A stretch of DNA of 64,000 bases from Aspergillus flavus (GCF_009017415.1 NC_092405.1:3348001-3412000), one strand, 5' to 3'; shown: positions 1-12,447, counted from the stretch's first letter. Numbers and translations: made by a program. The notes: a model not told the origin generated them from the letters alone.

Positions 1-101
1 GCACTGAAAATACAGAACTAAAGAAAACATAAGCTAAGTACATGAGTGAGTTGCTCTTCCCTGATGGATGAGCGGATTGGTACATAGATATATATACAAC
101 A

Positions 102-1067
102 TCATCCGCCACGAGGAACCAAGACGTGACCAAATTTCTGCTCACTCCAGGAAACCCAATGTTTGACGGTATCTAGCATATTTTCAAACTCATCCTTACG
201 AATCTCAAATAACTCCTTATGCGTCTTGCCACACCCACATTTTTTGTCGAATTTGAACTTCCCCAGCTCTGTATGAATCAGCTTCTCTACTTGATAACGA
301 TTTCGGATTTGTTTTCGGCTGTCCGATTCTGACTCCGACCGCGGATAGAAAGTGATTAGTCGAAGACTGGTGTGAGCGCAGTTCTTGAAATGACCCTTCA
401 AGCGCTGTCTGACATTAGATGAAACTCCGATCTTAATGACCTTAGTGTCCGAAACTCTCCGTTCCTCATACTGGACATTACATATGTAGACTACTCCGAC
501 GTGGTTATCAGGCAGTTGCTGTGATATCCTTAGCAATTCGAACTGTAGAGATTTATGAAGCTTGGGTGGAATGTAGCTGGTCGGGGTCTCGAAAGCCGCA
601 TGGGGATCGGAAGCAATATTTGTGGTTGATAGTGTGAGGTTTGGGCGACGAGATGGTGTAGATTGTGTAGATGCTAAGTCCGTTGGCGCGCCACACTCGG
701 GGGAATGCAGGTTTATAAGTTCAGGATCTTCACTCTCATGACGGCCGCCAACCTGTCCGTGATGCTTAGCATTTCCGCTCCGGGTTATGGAAGTTGCTTC
801 GAACTTTACCCTAATTTCATGCTCCCAGAGGGTCTCGTCCCCATTAACCGTGCTTGGTGAGCTTTCTAAACCCATGTCGTTCACTGCCTCGATCAAATCA
901 TTGACTTCCGGTGTCACTTCCGCTTCCTCTGATGAGTCGCTGTTCGGTTCATTATCGCTCACTAGTGTAACTATCTTTGACTTCAGATGTGTCCCACAGA
1001 GATCGCTCCCAGGCTTTGCTCTGTTCGAACATTGGATGTCTTTTTTGGTAATAGCCAAGCAGAGCAT
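102..1067 (-). CDS. GIY-YIG/T5orf172 (DUF1766) domain protein
   Basis: Single-exon ORF of 321 aa. The C-terminal half (about residues 170-310) reads as the T5orf172/DUF1766 fold, a GIY-YIG-nuclease-like domain. Visible are the start VVYICNVQYEE, the segment KIGVSSNVRQRLKGHF (equivalent to KIGxTxNxxxRLxxH) and a Cys-rich CGCGKTHKELFEI stretch. The first 30 residues carry a Cys/His cluster (C3, C13, C24, H27) that looks like a small zinc-binding module common at the N-terminus of these proteins. The middle (30-165) is acidic and low in complexity. In fungi this family is abundant, variable in copy number and mostly uncharacterised (the fission-yeast member is Mug113). A nuclease role is inferred from the fold only. 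No neighbour suggests a pathway. Confidence 0.82.
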   Translation of the reverse strand: MLCLAITKKDIQCSNRAKPGSDLCGTHLKSKIVTLVSDNEPNSDSSEEAEVTPEVNDLIEAVNDMGLESSPSTVNGDETLWEHEIRVKFEATSITRSGNAKHHGQVGGRHESEDPELINLHSPECGAPTDLASTQSTPSRRPNLTLSTTNIASDPHAAFETPTSYIPPKLHKSLQFELLRISQQLPDNHVGVVYICNVQYEERRVSDTKVIKIGVSSNVRQRLKGHFKNCAHTSLRLITFYPRSESESDSRKQIRNRYQVEKLIHTELGKFKFDKKCGCGKTHKELFEIRKDEFENMLDTVKHWVSWSEQKFGHVLVPRGG

Positions 1068-2182
1068 CTCGACCTATCCGGCATTAAGCCTCCTTTAGCA
1101 TGAACTGGCGTACGTGTACGCCAGGAGATACTTTTCCTGTGTTCTTTGGGGAGTCGGGTGGGTTGTTATTCGAAACTGCAGAGAGTACCGGAAGCTAGGG
1201 AAGACAGCCAAGCGGTATTGGGGAACAGAAAGTGGGCGATCGGGGAATCCTGGGAATCCTCGCCCCCTCAGCCTCGCAGGAGTTCCTCCACTTTGTGAGT
1301 TATACTAGCAGGGTCTCTAGCTGCAGGAAGCGGGGTCTGTCACGGCGCTAATGCGTTGCGGCACAGTCACTCCTGAGCTCGCTATCTCGAGGTACCGAGG
1401 CATTGTACTTGATTTCTACATTATATGCTTGGCTATAAAAAGTAGGACCATACATCCCTGGACACACTGGTCTTAATCGCAGCACTAATCTCAGGCAGCA
1501 TTTCTCTGAAGAGGTAATTGTAGGATACGAGGTGAGGAGGAAGAAGCCATCTTCGTTCTAATTTCTTAGCGGCCGGCGATCGACAGGGGGGAGTCATCAA
1601 GTGTAATTAGCGGAAATGATAGCCAGTTAAATTATGCCCTTGCTCTCTTATCAGAATACTTTTAATAAGTACAATATAAAGTGTTATCATATGTCAGCGC
1701 GTAGACATGTAATGTTGTCCCGAGCAAATAAGCTGATCGAGTCAATATGAGCCCAGGGGTATTTTCAAGGATACCGCCAATATTATCATGTCTCACCCGG
1801 CTGGCTCAAAGATGGGTTTCTGTAACTATATGTTCGCTTGGAAACTTCAGGACCTCCAAATGACGTGATTTGAGCATTAACACACGACTCCGCCGCCCTT
1901 GTCTACCAGCTAGGTATAAGGTACTTGTCCACCAAGAATGCCCGGCCGGCATTAAGCGCTTAAGTGTAGCACCTCCAGGTTGGTCTCCAACATCGTACGA
2001 TGGTTGAGTTTGTGGGAGTCGGGTATAAATTATAAGTATTTGCTACTATACTATGGAGTCTGTCTGGCTGATTCCTCTTACCGGTTAGAAACTCTGGTAT
2101 CGGGTGTGATATTTATTCTAATCTATGTACCGAGGTTATCTATCTATATGACCAGTCAACCGTATCTGACTACTTTAGCCAT
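1068..2182. other. intergenic stretch, no gene recognised
   Basis: No ORF here carries a recognisable motif. A TATA-like GGCTATAAAAAG lies near 1432. The segment separates the GIY-YIG protein from decayed DUF6590 sequence. Confidence 0.5.
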
Positions 2183-2677
2183 TTAGACTCCAGGTATGCA
2201 TAGTAGAAATCCATCGTTGCTTTCCACGCTGAATTCATAACCTAGTCGACTTGAAGTCTCAACATTCCCGTAGGCCATAAACTTGGCCATTGAGCCCGAA
2301 GCGATTCTTCCAATGTCCAATGACTGGACATCATGTTCCACAGTATAAATCTTACCGAAATTAACGGATGCAATTTGAAAGCTCAGGTCAGACCTTGCAG
2401 GCGCAAACTCGAGAGGCTCTTTTGATATACGCGGCTCATCCCGCCTTCTTAAAGGGGAGGTGCCCTGTACATATATTGTTGCAAGTTTCGACGGGTCATG
2501 CCAACGGTCATTGAAGGGACCTATTGGGCTATGGTATATTAGAAAAGGCGAGGTATAGAAGTAATAGCATGACATGACGTACAAGCACCAAGACGACTCT
2601 GAATTTGTTTTAAAGATAACCATGAATTTGGCGAGGCTGTCAGCGGATGCCAACACTGAAGACTCACGGAACCACAC
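2183..2677 (-). pseudogene. DUF6590-like fragment
   Basis: The 164-aa reading frame matches the core pattern of the fungal DUF6590 domain: a FMVIFK...WCL segment (family: FVVV...CLCLPI), then EPRISKEPLEF, then ASVNFGKIYTVEHDVQ and DIGRI (family: SRINFGKxYTVEHNVxVxxIGR). Only about one domain is present, with no long N-terminal region and a poorly conserved middle, so it looks like a remnant or one exon of a degraded gene. DUF6590 proteins have no established function. They are frequent in Eurotiales accessory regions. Confidence 0.5.
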
Positions 2678-3102
2678 GATGGAAAAAATCTAGAAACGCA
2701 CGATAGTCAGTTATAGAACAGCAAAGGTGTCATCATAGATCAGTAGAAAAGAAGGGTGGGTAGGCATGCTTTTCCGACTTCAAAATAAGAGCTTGGCATA
2801 ATCTTATATCCTGGGGACTGTCAGGATAATCAAAGCACCAATGTAGCAGGTTAGAGCTTATGTGGATCGAGTAATGCTGGATCTGGCAGTATAATTGGTG
2901 ATGCACCGAGAAATGAAGAGGTAAAGCTCTCCGGTGTGAGGGGTCCACTGGCTCTAGATCGGTTGTTGTCCAGTGTGACCTGTGAGATCATGGCTCAAGG
3001 GCTGTCAGTATCTCTTGACCTACTTGGTTGACTTCTGGTATTCCCATCGTGATGCAGGTCTGTAGGAGCCCTGTCAGAATGTACGCGGTCTATGTGTTTA
3101 AA

Positions 3103-3423
3103 TTATCGAGGGAACTCACCACCAACAGCTCTGACAGGGGTTACCAGAAGGAGATCTTTCGCAAATGCAGCGGCAACGGCACTGGCATAATCCTGCCATC
3201 GATCGTCCTTATGTGAATCGGCGTAGTCCAAAATTCCACGAATAGCAAGGCAAGGAAATTGGTCCATCAAACCAGCTGCCTTCATCTCAAAGCACAGAAC
3301 ATTATGTTCCCGAGCAATCCTGTCCCAGGTTAACCCGTGGCGCATCACCTGGTTCGCGGACGCAATATTTCCAAAGAATACGCTAGGGTAGTTGTTCGCG
3401 CGATGGCCTCGCGCTATGGACAA
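3103..3423 (-). pseudogene. nucleoside phosphorylase C-terminal fragment (NLR-type effector)
   Basis: The 106-aa frame contains the C-terminal part of the PNP_UDP_1 nucleoside-phosphorylase domain used as the N-terminal effector of many fungal STAND proteins: ANQVMRHGLTWDRIARE, then CFEMKAAGLMDQFPCLAIRGI, DYADSHKDDRWQDYA and a final AAFAKDLL helix. The upstream catalytic half is absent and no NACHT domain follows. It is a relic. It lies on the opposite strand to the STAND gene at 3880, with about 450 bp between their 5' ends. A better-preserved relative sits at 37722-38848. Confidence 0.7.
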
Positions 3424-3879
3424 AAGAGACCGTTACTGAGTACTGCTCTTGCTGCCTCGGTGTACTACAACAACTGTAGCGAGAGTTGTTCGGGGACCCC
3501 GCATACCCCGACCCGAACCCTCCCCAGAGCCGGATCGGGGACGGGTCCGAGATCTTGAGCCCGAACCCGACGCGTGTGCAACTCTAGCCACGTGCATGCT
3601 TCCGTTGTTCGACTTCTTCAACCTCTTGATTGTTGTTCGCCTTATCATGAATTATCGTCATGACTTTCAGATATTTCTCAAAAAACTTTGACATCTTCAC
3701 GCTTTGCTTCATGATCATTCGGATGTCGGACATCGGCGGTCTTCGCGACACGAGCTGATGCGGCTGAACCCTTTCGCTCGGGGCGAGTGATGCAGAGGCA
3801 GCACAGCCCCGCCGCGCACACTCGCAAGTGCTCGACACAGCTTTCTCCTCATCCATCTGGATCCTGAATTCTCACAGTC

Positions 3880-6800
3880 ATGGCTGACCCTCTGGGTATT
3901 GCCGCTAGCGTGATCGCTCTAATCAAGCTCGCAGGCAGTGCGACTCAGAGGTATAAAGCATGGAGCCGACGATCGAGTCAAGCTGCGCGATGAACTGCGG
4001 GGCACGACATACCTGCTCGAGATGCTCAGGGACCGCATAGAAGATGCCGAAGACGCAATGACGGCGTTGGGCACGCACAAGCCTTTATCAATACAGTCAT
4101 TTGTTGGCCCCGATAATCCTCTCATCCTTTTCCGGCGCCTGCTGGAGGATATCATCGCACAGCTCAGTCCGCAAAGTAAACTGCAGCATCGATCATTATC
4201 CTTGACTTGGCCATTTACGAAAAAGGATGTCGCAGAGAAACTTGCTTGCCTTGAGCGATTGAAGAGTCATTTCACCCTTGTCATGCAGAGTGATCTTTTG
4301 TAGGTTGAGCTTTCTTCACTCTTAGTGTTGCGTCTCGCCTGCACATAAACGAGTGCGGCCTGTCGGTTTAGCGTACTTGTATGGTTTAAATCGCCAACTT
4401 GGCTATTTCGACCTATAACGCTGGCTTCTATGCAGGCTAAAGGCTTTATGCATCCGCTTTGAGATTTGGTAACAGCTCTTGTTTAGACAACTCACGCAGT
4501 TGTCACATCGGATGGTGCAATCGTCGCATGAGAAAATAGTTGGCATTGAGCAAAAGGTCGACGAAACTCACTTGCGACAGCAAGAAGAACAGAAGCAGAA
4601 AATCTTTTCTTGGCTCGGTGCTCAGCAATTCCGCGAACAGCACGTCGCTATCCTGGAAAGTGTCCAATCAGGGACCGGTGTCTGGTTCATCAACCACGAG
4701 GTCATCAAAGCTTGGCTTGAGGGCAAGACCAGCTTTGTCTGGTGCCCAGGACTCCGTGAATACTCCTACTCTCTCGTATTTAGTTTACAATGCTAACTCA
4801 ATGCTCTTAGCTGGTGCTGGCAAAACCCGACTAATGTCAGTGCTTTGTTAGATTATGGATCGAGGAATTGCACAGACAGCTAAATAATGGCAGGTCCATC
4901 GTAATTGATGCTCTTGAGCAGGAACCAAAATCCAGGGATAGCCTCCACACATACATCTACTGCAACTATGCACGCCGAGCGGAGCAGTCCCCTACTGCTA
5001 TTCTGTCAAGTCTTCTCCTGCAGGTACTCCAACGCTCCGAAAGAGAGGCAATACCGCCCGAAGTGCTCTCACTCTACGAAGCACACAGAAAGTATGGAAC
5101 CCGCCTTACATTGAAAGAGCTAACAGGTCTGTTGGCGAAATTGACGCAACGATTGAAGACACTTTTCGTTGTCATAGACGCGCTCGACGAGTGTGCGGTG
5201 TCCGATGAGGAGGCTCTTAACATTGTGTCCACCATTCGTTCCATTGGCTCCAACACAGTGGTTATGTGCAGCTCGCGGTTCTCAACCACTTTTGAGTCGC
5301 ACTTTGCTTCTAGCGAAAGAGTAGAGATCCTTGCGCAGGATGAGGACATTACTGCCTTCTTGGACGCACAGATCGACCAACAGCCCAGGCTGTCCAAGCA
5401 CGTCCGAGTGGACCCAGCCTTGCGCCAGGAGATCATCGATTCTATCACCGGGGAATGTCAGGGAATGTACGGCATCCGCCCCAAATTCAGGAGGTTCGAC
5501 TAAAACCTAGTTCACAGGTTTCTGCTCGCCAAGCTCCATCTTGAGTCCCTTTCCACCAAGATCAATCGAAAGGCAGTGCGGTTGGCCCTACGCACTCTGC
5601 CCACAACTTTGGATGATACATACTCGGAAGCCCTGCAAAGGATTTATGATCAACCCGTAGATATTGCGGAGCTGGCCGAGCTCGTCCTCCTCTGGCTTGT
5701 TTGTGCCCGTCAAAGACTGACGGTCATGCAGTTACAGCACCTGTACGCCACTTTGGGGCTGCTAGGAGAAGAGGCCTTAGAAGATGACGATTTACCCGAC
5801 GGTGACATCCTGACCGCGGCGTGTGGAGGCCTGATTACCGTCGATACCGAGTCACGGGTGATTCACGTAATTCACTACACCGTCCAGCAATATCTCGAAC
5901 GGACGCTCGGTCAGAAGCTTGTGGCTGCAAGAATGAACCTCACCAAAGCCTGCCTGACGTACTTGACGCTTCCAAACTTCTCGTCAGGTATCTGTACAAG
6001 TGATGCGGCAATGTCCCAGCGTTTGGTTCAGTTCCCGTTTCTCGAATACGCCGCCAAGCAATGGGGCTCGGACATCAGTCTGTTACCTCACGACAAGATT
6101 ATGCCGCATGTGAATCAGTTGTTGTCTAATCCAACAGCGGTCGAAGTGGCGAACCAGGCATGGAGCCTTTCCGAAGCTCGCAATTTTAACTGGAGCCAGG
6201 AATTCCCCCGTAACATCCCGGCCATCGTCCTCACCGCGGCATTTGACGTTTCCTCGATACTTCAGTACATGGTGGCAGATGGCCATGAGATTGAAGACAG
6301 TGGAACTGACAAAGAGACGGCTCTGATTCGTGCAGCGACATTCGGCCAAGAGAAAAATGTACGGGCTCTTCTAAACCTAGGGGCAGCAGTCGACGCCAAA
6401 GACTACATGAACGAAACTGCTCTGCAAAAAGCCGCTCGAAACGGACATGTAGGAGTTATACGTGTCCTGGTGAATGGAGGCGCCGGCGTCAATATCAAAG
6501 GATCCTCCAACTGGACCCCACTCATGTCTGCTGTATCCAGCGGCAATATCGACGCTGTTCGCTTGCTTACTGAAGCCGGCGCCGATCTAATGACAGAGAC
6601 GGTATGGGGCGATTCAGCCCTGAGTATGGCTGTTCGAAGTGGCCAGGAAGCCATCGCTGCCCTTCTGGCTGACTGTGGCGCTGTCATGCCGCACGGACTG
6701 GAGGGTCGCCGTGCTTTTGATCTTGCTTCTCGGAGAGGATTACAGAATTTAGTCCGACGTCTGACAATTGATTACGAGGCAGTTGCCGGAAAGACTTTAA

Positions 6801-8055
6801 AGCGCCAATCAACTCGGGTAATGACCGGATTACTCGAAGCTCTCGAAGGAACACAGCACGAAAATCGGCTTGATTCCCAAATAGACGCCAAAGCGTATGA
6901 CGTGATCTCCTTTGGAGACTTTATGGAGAACTACGATATCAAGACTGGCTTCTATCAGCGGTACACCGTACACGAGCAATTAGGAAGGGGTCATTTTACT
7001 ACTGTGTATCGCTGCTCTGACAAAGTAACAGGCCTTATATTTGCGGTAAAGGTTTTCAGGCGACCAGAGTCCGTTATTAACTCTGCCTGGGTGTGGGCGT
7101 CTCAGGAAATAGACTTGTTACACAACCTTCGCAAGTACAGGCATCCAAACATATTGAATATCATAGATGTATTCGTCGATTTTGAGAGCAATTCGATCCA
7201 CCTCGTCACCAGTTTGGCTTCGGAGGGGGATCTCTTCAACATCATAGTGTCAAAAGAAAAGTTCACCCAGGCCGAAACACGAACAATATTCAACCAGTTA
7301 CTATCGGCTATTCAATTTCTAGTGAGTTTGATTTCCTGGGCTTACCTAAGCTGGGTCAAGTGCTAAGCCTGGTAGCACGAGCATGGGTGGGTCCATCGTG
7401 ACATCAAACCCGAGAATATCTTGGTTATGGATAAGGACCTTACGATTCAGTTGGGAGACTTTGGGATAGCAAAGCAGATACAGGCCGAGGCAAAAGTCAA
7501 TTCCTTGCCCACGACGTTGTGTGGAACTCCGAGCTGTGAGCACCCCCGAGTGTGTTGACTTGATATTCTTAGGGCGATTGTTGACGTAACTAAGACGTGG
7601 CCCCGGAAATTCTTGTGCACCACAGCAAACGCAAATACGGGTTTGGAGTGGACATTTGGTCCTCTAATGTTGTTCTGTACATCTGTCTGTGTGGATTCCC
7701 TCCATTCTCCGACGAGCTTTACACCAAGGAAAGCCCCTACACTCTCACGCAACAGATCCGGACGGGCAGATATGACTACCCATCACCCTATTGGGATCCG
7801 ATGGCAGATTCGGCGTTGGATCTCATAGATCGGATGCTAACTGTGGATCCGGACCAGCGATTGTCTGCCCCAGAGTGCCTATCCCACGCGTGGATGCGCG
7901 ATGAACCCTGGACGGATTCAAATAGCGTTAGCCGCATGCAGGACGCCGTCGCTGGAATGAATATTTACAACAGTTCTGCCCTTGATGAAGCCAAAACTCC
8001 AGAGGCAACACTTGGTAGCAAAGGCCTAGCGAAGAATAAAGAGCCGGACCCATAG
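3880..8055 (+). CDS. STAND protein: NACHT - ankyrin - Ser/Thr kinase
   Basis: Spliced gene. The start at 3880 (MADPLGIAASVIALIKLAG) is the usual N-terminal helix of fungal STAND proteins. A 1-base frame shift near 3940-3960 separates it from the continuation (RVKLRDELRGTTYLLEML). The join across about 4300-4485 is unresolved. After that, introns fit at 4756-4810, 4836-4893, 5467-5517, 7322-7375 and 7536-7594. Joining across 4756-4893 through a 25-nt exon makes the Walker A segment WCPGLPGAGKTRLMS. Walker B is LFVVIDALDEC. Ankyrin repeats follow (about 6290-6700). A kinase domain starts near 6960: GRGHFTTVY loop, AVKVF lysine, HRDIKPEN, GDFG and VAPEIL, in CAMK/Rad53-like style. The family DxWSxG motif reads DIWSSN, so the helix-F glycine is missing. 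STAND NTPases act in heterokaryon incompatibility and innate-like responses. A C-terminal kinase output is inferred. The N-terminal frame break may make it a pseudogene. Confidence 0.72.
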
Positions 8056-8117
8056 GCGTTATTGCACCTGGCCTATGATAGCCAAGAAGTGCCTACCATA
8101 GGACCAGGCCGCTCGAT

Positions 8118-8934
8118 AATCAGGCATCTGGCCTTAGAAGAAGGATGCCTGAAGTTCGTCCAATCACTCTTGGGCATAATAAGGGGATATGAGCTCCAAA
8201 CATTGTACTCAACAGGCTATTAGACATAGCATGCATCTTTGGCCACATCACGGTGGTGAATCTCCTGCTCGCAAAACTACCAGATGTTTCCTCTATTAAA
8301 TTCGATGACCTGAAGCCGTTACACAAGGCTTTTAGGCTTCTGGCTCTACAGAGGTCGCAAAGAGAGGTTATCACACTCGTTTTGCAGCATCCGCGAATCA
8401 ACACCGAGGTTCGCGACGACAATGACCGCACCATGCTCTTCCTCGCTGCGGCCGGAGGCCATGTCGAGGAAGTAAAGCTTTTAATTAAACATGGATCCTC
8501 GCTGGATGCTAGGGACCGGCGGAACTCTACGCCATTCACGATTGCTATGCGGAATGGGCACGAAGCGGTGTTGGAATATCTAGCAGGCATCACTTCGAAC
8601 CCGGTCAACTTTGAGGATAGAGTGCTGAACTATAATTTATTCTCGTGGGCTAGAAAAAGCGGAAACGCTGGGTTAATAGAGCTAATCCATCGTCATGCGC
8701 GGAAAGCGGCTATCGCAATCCCAGAAGGAGAAGATATTACACACCGCAGTCCAGCTCCAGTCACCGTAGATAGGGCCCCATGATGGTGCGATATCTGCTA
8801 CAGATACATGGTTCCCGGAAAAATACTACCGTTGCCATGTTTGCGCGCGGGAGTACTTTGATATATGTCTAGAATGTGCAGAGGGTAAGTTTGAGTGCCA
8901 GGATGCCGGGCATGAGTGGGTTTTGTTGAATTAA
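8118..8934 (+). pseudogene. ankyrin repeats + ZZ-type zinc finger tail, broken
   Basis: Ankyrin-like units run from about 8125 (HLALEEGCLKFVQSLLG) through 8253-8650 (MLFLAAAGGHVEEVKLLIKHG, STPFTIAMRNGHEAVLEYL). They change frame near 8180 and stop at TGA 8781-8783. Directly after this stop are the two halves of a ZZ zinc finger: WCDIC in the same frame, then YYRCHVCAREYFDICLEC and GHEWVLLN in the +1 frame, ending at 8934. The shift falls in a run of five A at about 8819-8823, where one A fewer would restore the frame. This may be the decayed 3' end of the kinase gene just upstream, or a separate ankyrin-ZZ gene. Confidence 0.62.
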
Positions 8935-11044
8935 ATATTATGACTGTCCGGTGTACATGTAGCATATCCATGCTAGAGCGATAGGGTATATGAAGCCGCA
9001 TTAGAAGGAGGAAGTTATCTAGGCTGAACATTTCCAACCGCAACGTAGATTTGAATGTAGACAAGAAAGCAGATCATGCATCACCAGGAGAGACAACTCG
9101 AGGATTTTACTGCTCTTCGCAAGCGAGTCTGCTCCTTCCCCGAATACCATGCTTGCTTCCCAGTAGCTTAGATCACCCTGGACATCACAATTTATATTGC
9201 TTTGGACTTCACGTACACATATATAATCTTGTTTCTATTTTCCCTCAGCCAGTCAAGTCTAGACTACTAAAGGTTATATTATCTTCAAAAATCTTTACAG
9301 AATATGTATCGCTCGAATTAATATATCTGTAATTATTGTTAGTGTGATTTTAATACTTCAAAGCTTATTTATAGCATACATAGACTACTTAAAAGAATAT
9401 TGAAGATCTTTTTTAAATATATTGATACATGTTGCTAGACCACTTTAGTATTCAGACTATAATACTATCTACTACAGAGATTAAACCGGGTATATAGATT
9501 GGGATAGATAAGACGGAAATGTAGTGAATTTGTATTAAAATCTTTCGCGAGTTACTTGACAATAAACCACTGATTAACCGGAGTGAGCAATATTAATTCT
9601 ATTGTGGTGTTGTGTGTTCTTGTCGAGGGTATACTGCACGCTATAGGCAATGATTGAACAGCCTCAGTGAATACTGCGACCGGCAAGCTGCTGACTAACC
9701 AAAAGAACCACGCTGTTGCCAATGTAGAACCCTATTAACATAACCGATATTAATAACGTATCGTATTGACCTCAATCATAGCTTCGCCCTTCTTGTTCTG
9801 TGGATCAAACACAAAAAAGCGAAAATTGTAAACTGACAGGGCTGGATACTGAGTAGCCCTGCAGAGGTGTGGGGGTACACAAGGCAACCACTCGAATAAG
9901 AATCGATAAAGCATCGGGCAACGGAGCGGCCGGTTGGCGTCAATGTCAGATACTAGTGTGGCTCCGGCGTGGGGCGTGATATTATAAAAGGTAGAGTCCC
10001 GGAGAACTGTGCCTGTTTTGGAAGTTGTTATGTTTCTAACTCTGTTGGTACTATAACTGTTAGGGTTCTTTAAGCGTAGACAGTGCTTTCATATTGAAAC
10101 AGTTATTGAACAACATCCTGGTGCATTATTCTTGTATGACAATGATTCAAATTTAAACTCACTCTAATATCGTATTTTAAATATATATAAGCATTCGCTG
10201 CCTACAAAGTATATACTACTTCTCTGGTGTCTAATGTAGCCACAGTTGCTGCCCCATCACATCCCGCTGTGGAAATCCATAAATGAAATCGATTAAAGAG
10301 GAATGAGTCAGCTACCTACCTCAGCCTTGTCTAGTGGGGCCTGCAGATTGACAGGGAATCACCGAGGCGCCGGAGAGTTTGTATCTTTGGACAGTTCCAC
10401 TTGGAATTCTAAACTCCTTGAGTCCAGACGATGAATCCAATCATACGATTAAGGCGGGGTGCGATTTAATGCATCGCCACTCCGCTACTGTATATATTAT
10501 GGTTGTTATGCTATAAATGGACCCCACTCTGAATATCAGTATGTGGGTCAGCTAGAAGCCAATGGGACTCCGTCCTTTGCGTGGCTAACGGGATCAGGCT
10601 TAGTGTCAAGCTATGTTGACCAAGCCTTTTTAGCCCGAGCCACCTTTCCCAGAGGAGATTAGGGTCGAATGGATTACCTGAGATGGTAGCGATCAGCATT
10701 GCTTGTTTGGCCCGTGGCGGCGGCTGAGGTTGTGGGATCCAACAAATTAGCGTCTGGCTCATCATCACTCCGAACTGGTTGCCAAAACAGGCAATGCGAT
10801 TCAGGCGAACAGACTTCGTATCTGACATCCCAACGGAGCCACGGATATACTTGACAAGATTACTGAATATGAATGCGAAGGCAAACACCTCAATTAAAGT
10901 ATTCCTTAGCCATCTTCTGAAATATATAAAGCGTTGTCTTTCCCCCTCGAATTCCTAGCTATTGTCTTATCGACTGGCATCAACATCAAAGCATTCTTAC
11001 TCCAGTTGAAGATCCTACGTCCTCTGTGGAAACAATTCATCGAA
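8935..11044. other. AT-rich intergenic region
   Basis: About 2.1 kb of mostly AT-rich sequence with no credible coding exon. A TATA-like element (AATATATAAAG) near 10920 lies about 120 bp before the start of the hydrolase gene at 11045 and may be its promoter. Confidence 0.5.
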
Positions 11045-12447
11045 ATGCGTCTCGGGTTCTCACTCAGTATTGGGGCGTTGTTCACCCTTGCAGTATATCG
11101 ATCCCTTGAATACTTTCTTTGCGTATCAATCACTGACACAAAGAACAGACAGCAAGCAGATCAATCCCCAACGTCACCATCACCAATTCCACGACGTCCA
11201 TCTATCAACTGAGTAGTGACTCTGAGTTTGCCTTCGTCCTAGAGACATTTCTTTCTTTCGCCAATGGCGGCGGTGCTGCTACGGGTGAGATCCTTCGCGC
11301 AGCCTCCCAAATCAAGCCAGGGGACATGGAAAGCTTCTATCTAGAGTTTAAGTACCTGGCAGACCAAATCGCCGACCAGGCTACGTCGGTCAATGCCACG
11401 AGGTTTCCAGTCTCGGCTCGTGAGGCACACCTCCGTGCGTCGTCATACTATCGCGCAGCCGACTTCTTCCTGCACGGAAATGCCTCCGATCCCCGCATTC
11501 AAACATTGTGGGATTCCGTGCTGGACCATTATGACACCGCCATGAAGCTGCTACCTGACCCACCGGAGCAGGTGGAGCTCGACGGAACAGAGTACAAGAT
11601 TCCTATATATTTCTATTCACCCCCGAAGTCATCACACGCCAACGTGACGAGCGGCCAGGACAAACGACTTCCCACGATCTTGATCGGGTCTGGGTACGAT
11701 GGAGCCCAGCAAGATACCTACCATCAACTGGGCAAAGAGATCCTCGCACGCGGCTGGAACTTTGTCACCTACGAGGGGCCCGGACAGCCCACAGTACGTC
11801 GCCAGTCAAACATTGGCTTCATCCCCGACTGGTGGAGTGTGGTCACTCCCGTCGTAGACTGGTTAAGAACCCGTGACGACGTGGACACTGACCGGATCGC
11901 GTTGGGAGGCATCTCGTTCGGTGGTCAGTTGGCGCCTTTGGCAGCCACCCGGGAGCACCGTCTTGCTGCTGTCCTGGCAATTGATGGAATGCTTGATCTT
12001 CACGAGACAGTCCTGCAGCAGTTCCCAGCCTCGATACAAAAACTCTATCAAAGTGGGAACAAGACGGCCTTCGATGCGATAGTCTGGGAAGCATACAAGG
12101 AAACCACTGACACGAGTCAGATTTGGGGTATTGATCAGGGATTATGGTCTTTTAAGACTAGCAGCCCTTTCGAATGGATGACTAAAATGAAAAAAATGGC
12201 TATCGACCAGACGATGCTGGATAACATCACTTGTCCGGTATTTGTTGCATCGGGTCAAGACGACCATATCGCGCCTGGTCAGCCGGAGAGGATGGCACGT
12301 ATGCTTGGTGATAAGGCTTATTATCATCTTTTCAAGAATAATGTTGGTGCGGGAGAGCATTGTACTATTGGTGCTGAGCCCCAGCTGGCGATGGTTACTA
12401 TGGACTGGTTGGATGAGATCTTTGAGAACCCGACTTCGCGTTCTTGA
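11045..12447 (+). CDS. secreted alpha/beta hydrolase, Ayg1-like
   Basis: Two exons, 11045-11092 and 11149-12447 (intron 56 bp), about 448 aa. Exon 1 encodes MRLGFSLSIGALFTLA, a typical signal-peptide core. Exon 2 continues in frame with TASRSIPNVTITN. After a helical N-terminal domain (ANGGGAATGEILRAAS... PGDMESFY) comes the hydrolase fold: PTILIGSGYDG (oxyanion region), nucleophile elbow GISFGG (Ser about 272), acid in GQDDHIAPG and histidine in GEHC. This layout matches the fungal hydrolase group that includes Ayg1, the polyketide-shortening hydrolase of melanin synthesis, and bacterial pseudooxynicotine hydrolases. The substrate is unknown. It lies at the left edge of the polyketide cluster. 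A C-C cleaving or ester-hydrolysing tailoring role is an inference. Confidence 0.8.

Noticed and set aside
8764..8802. Intron that would remove the TGA in the ankyrin-ZZ tail
   Set aside because: Would be only 39 bp, would delete the first zinc-ligand cysteines, and does not fix the later A-run shift.
10511..10888. 125-aa minus-strand frame
   Set aside because: No motif, no start context or splice continuation, low-complexity proline stretch. Treated as chance.
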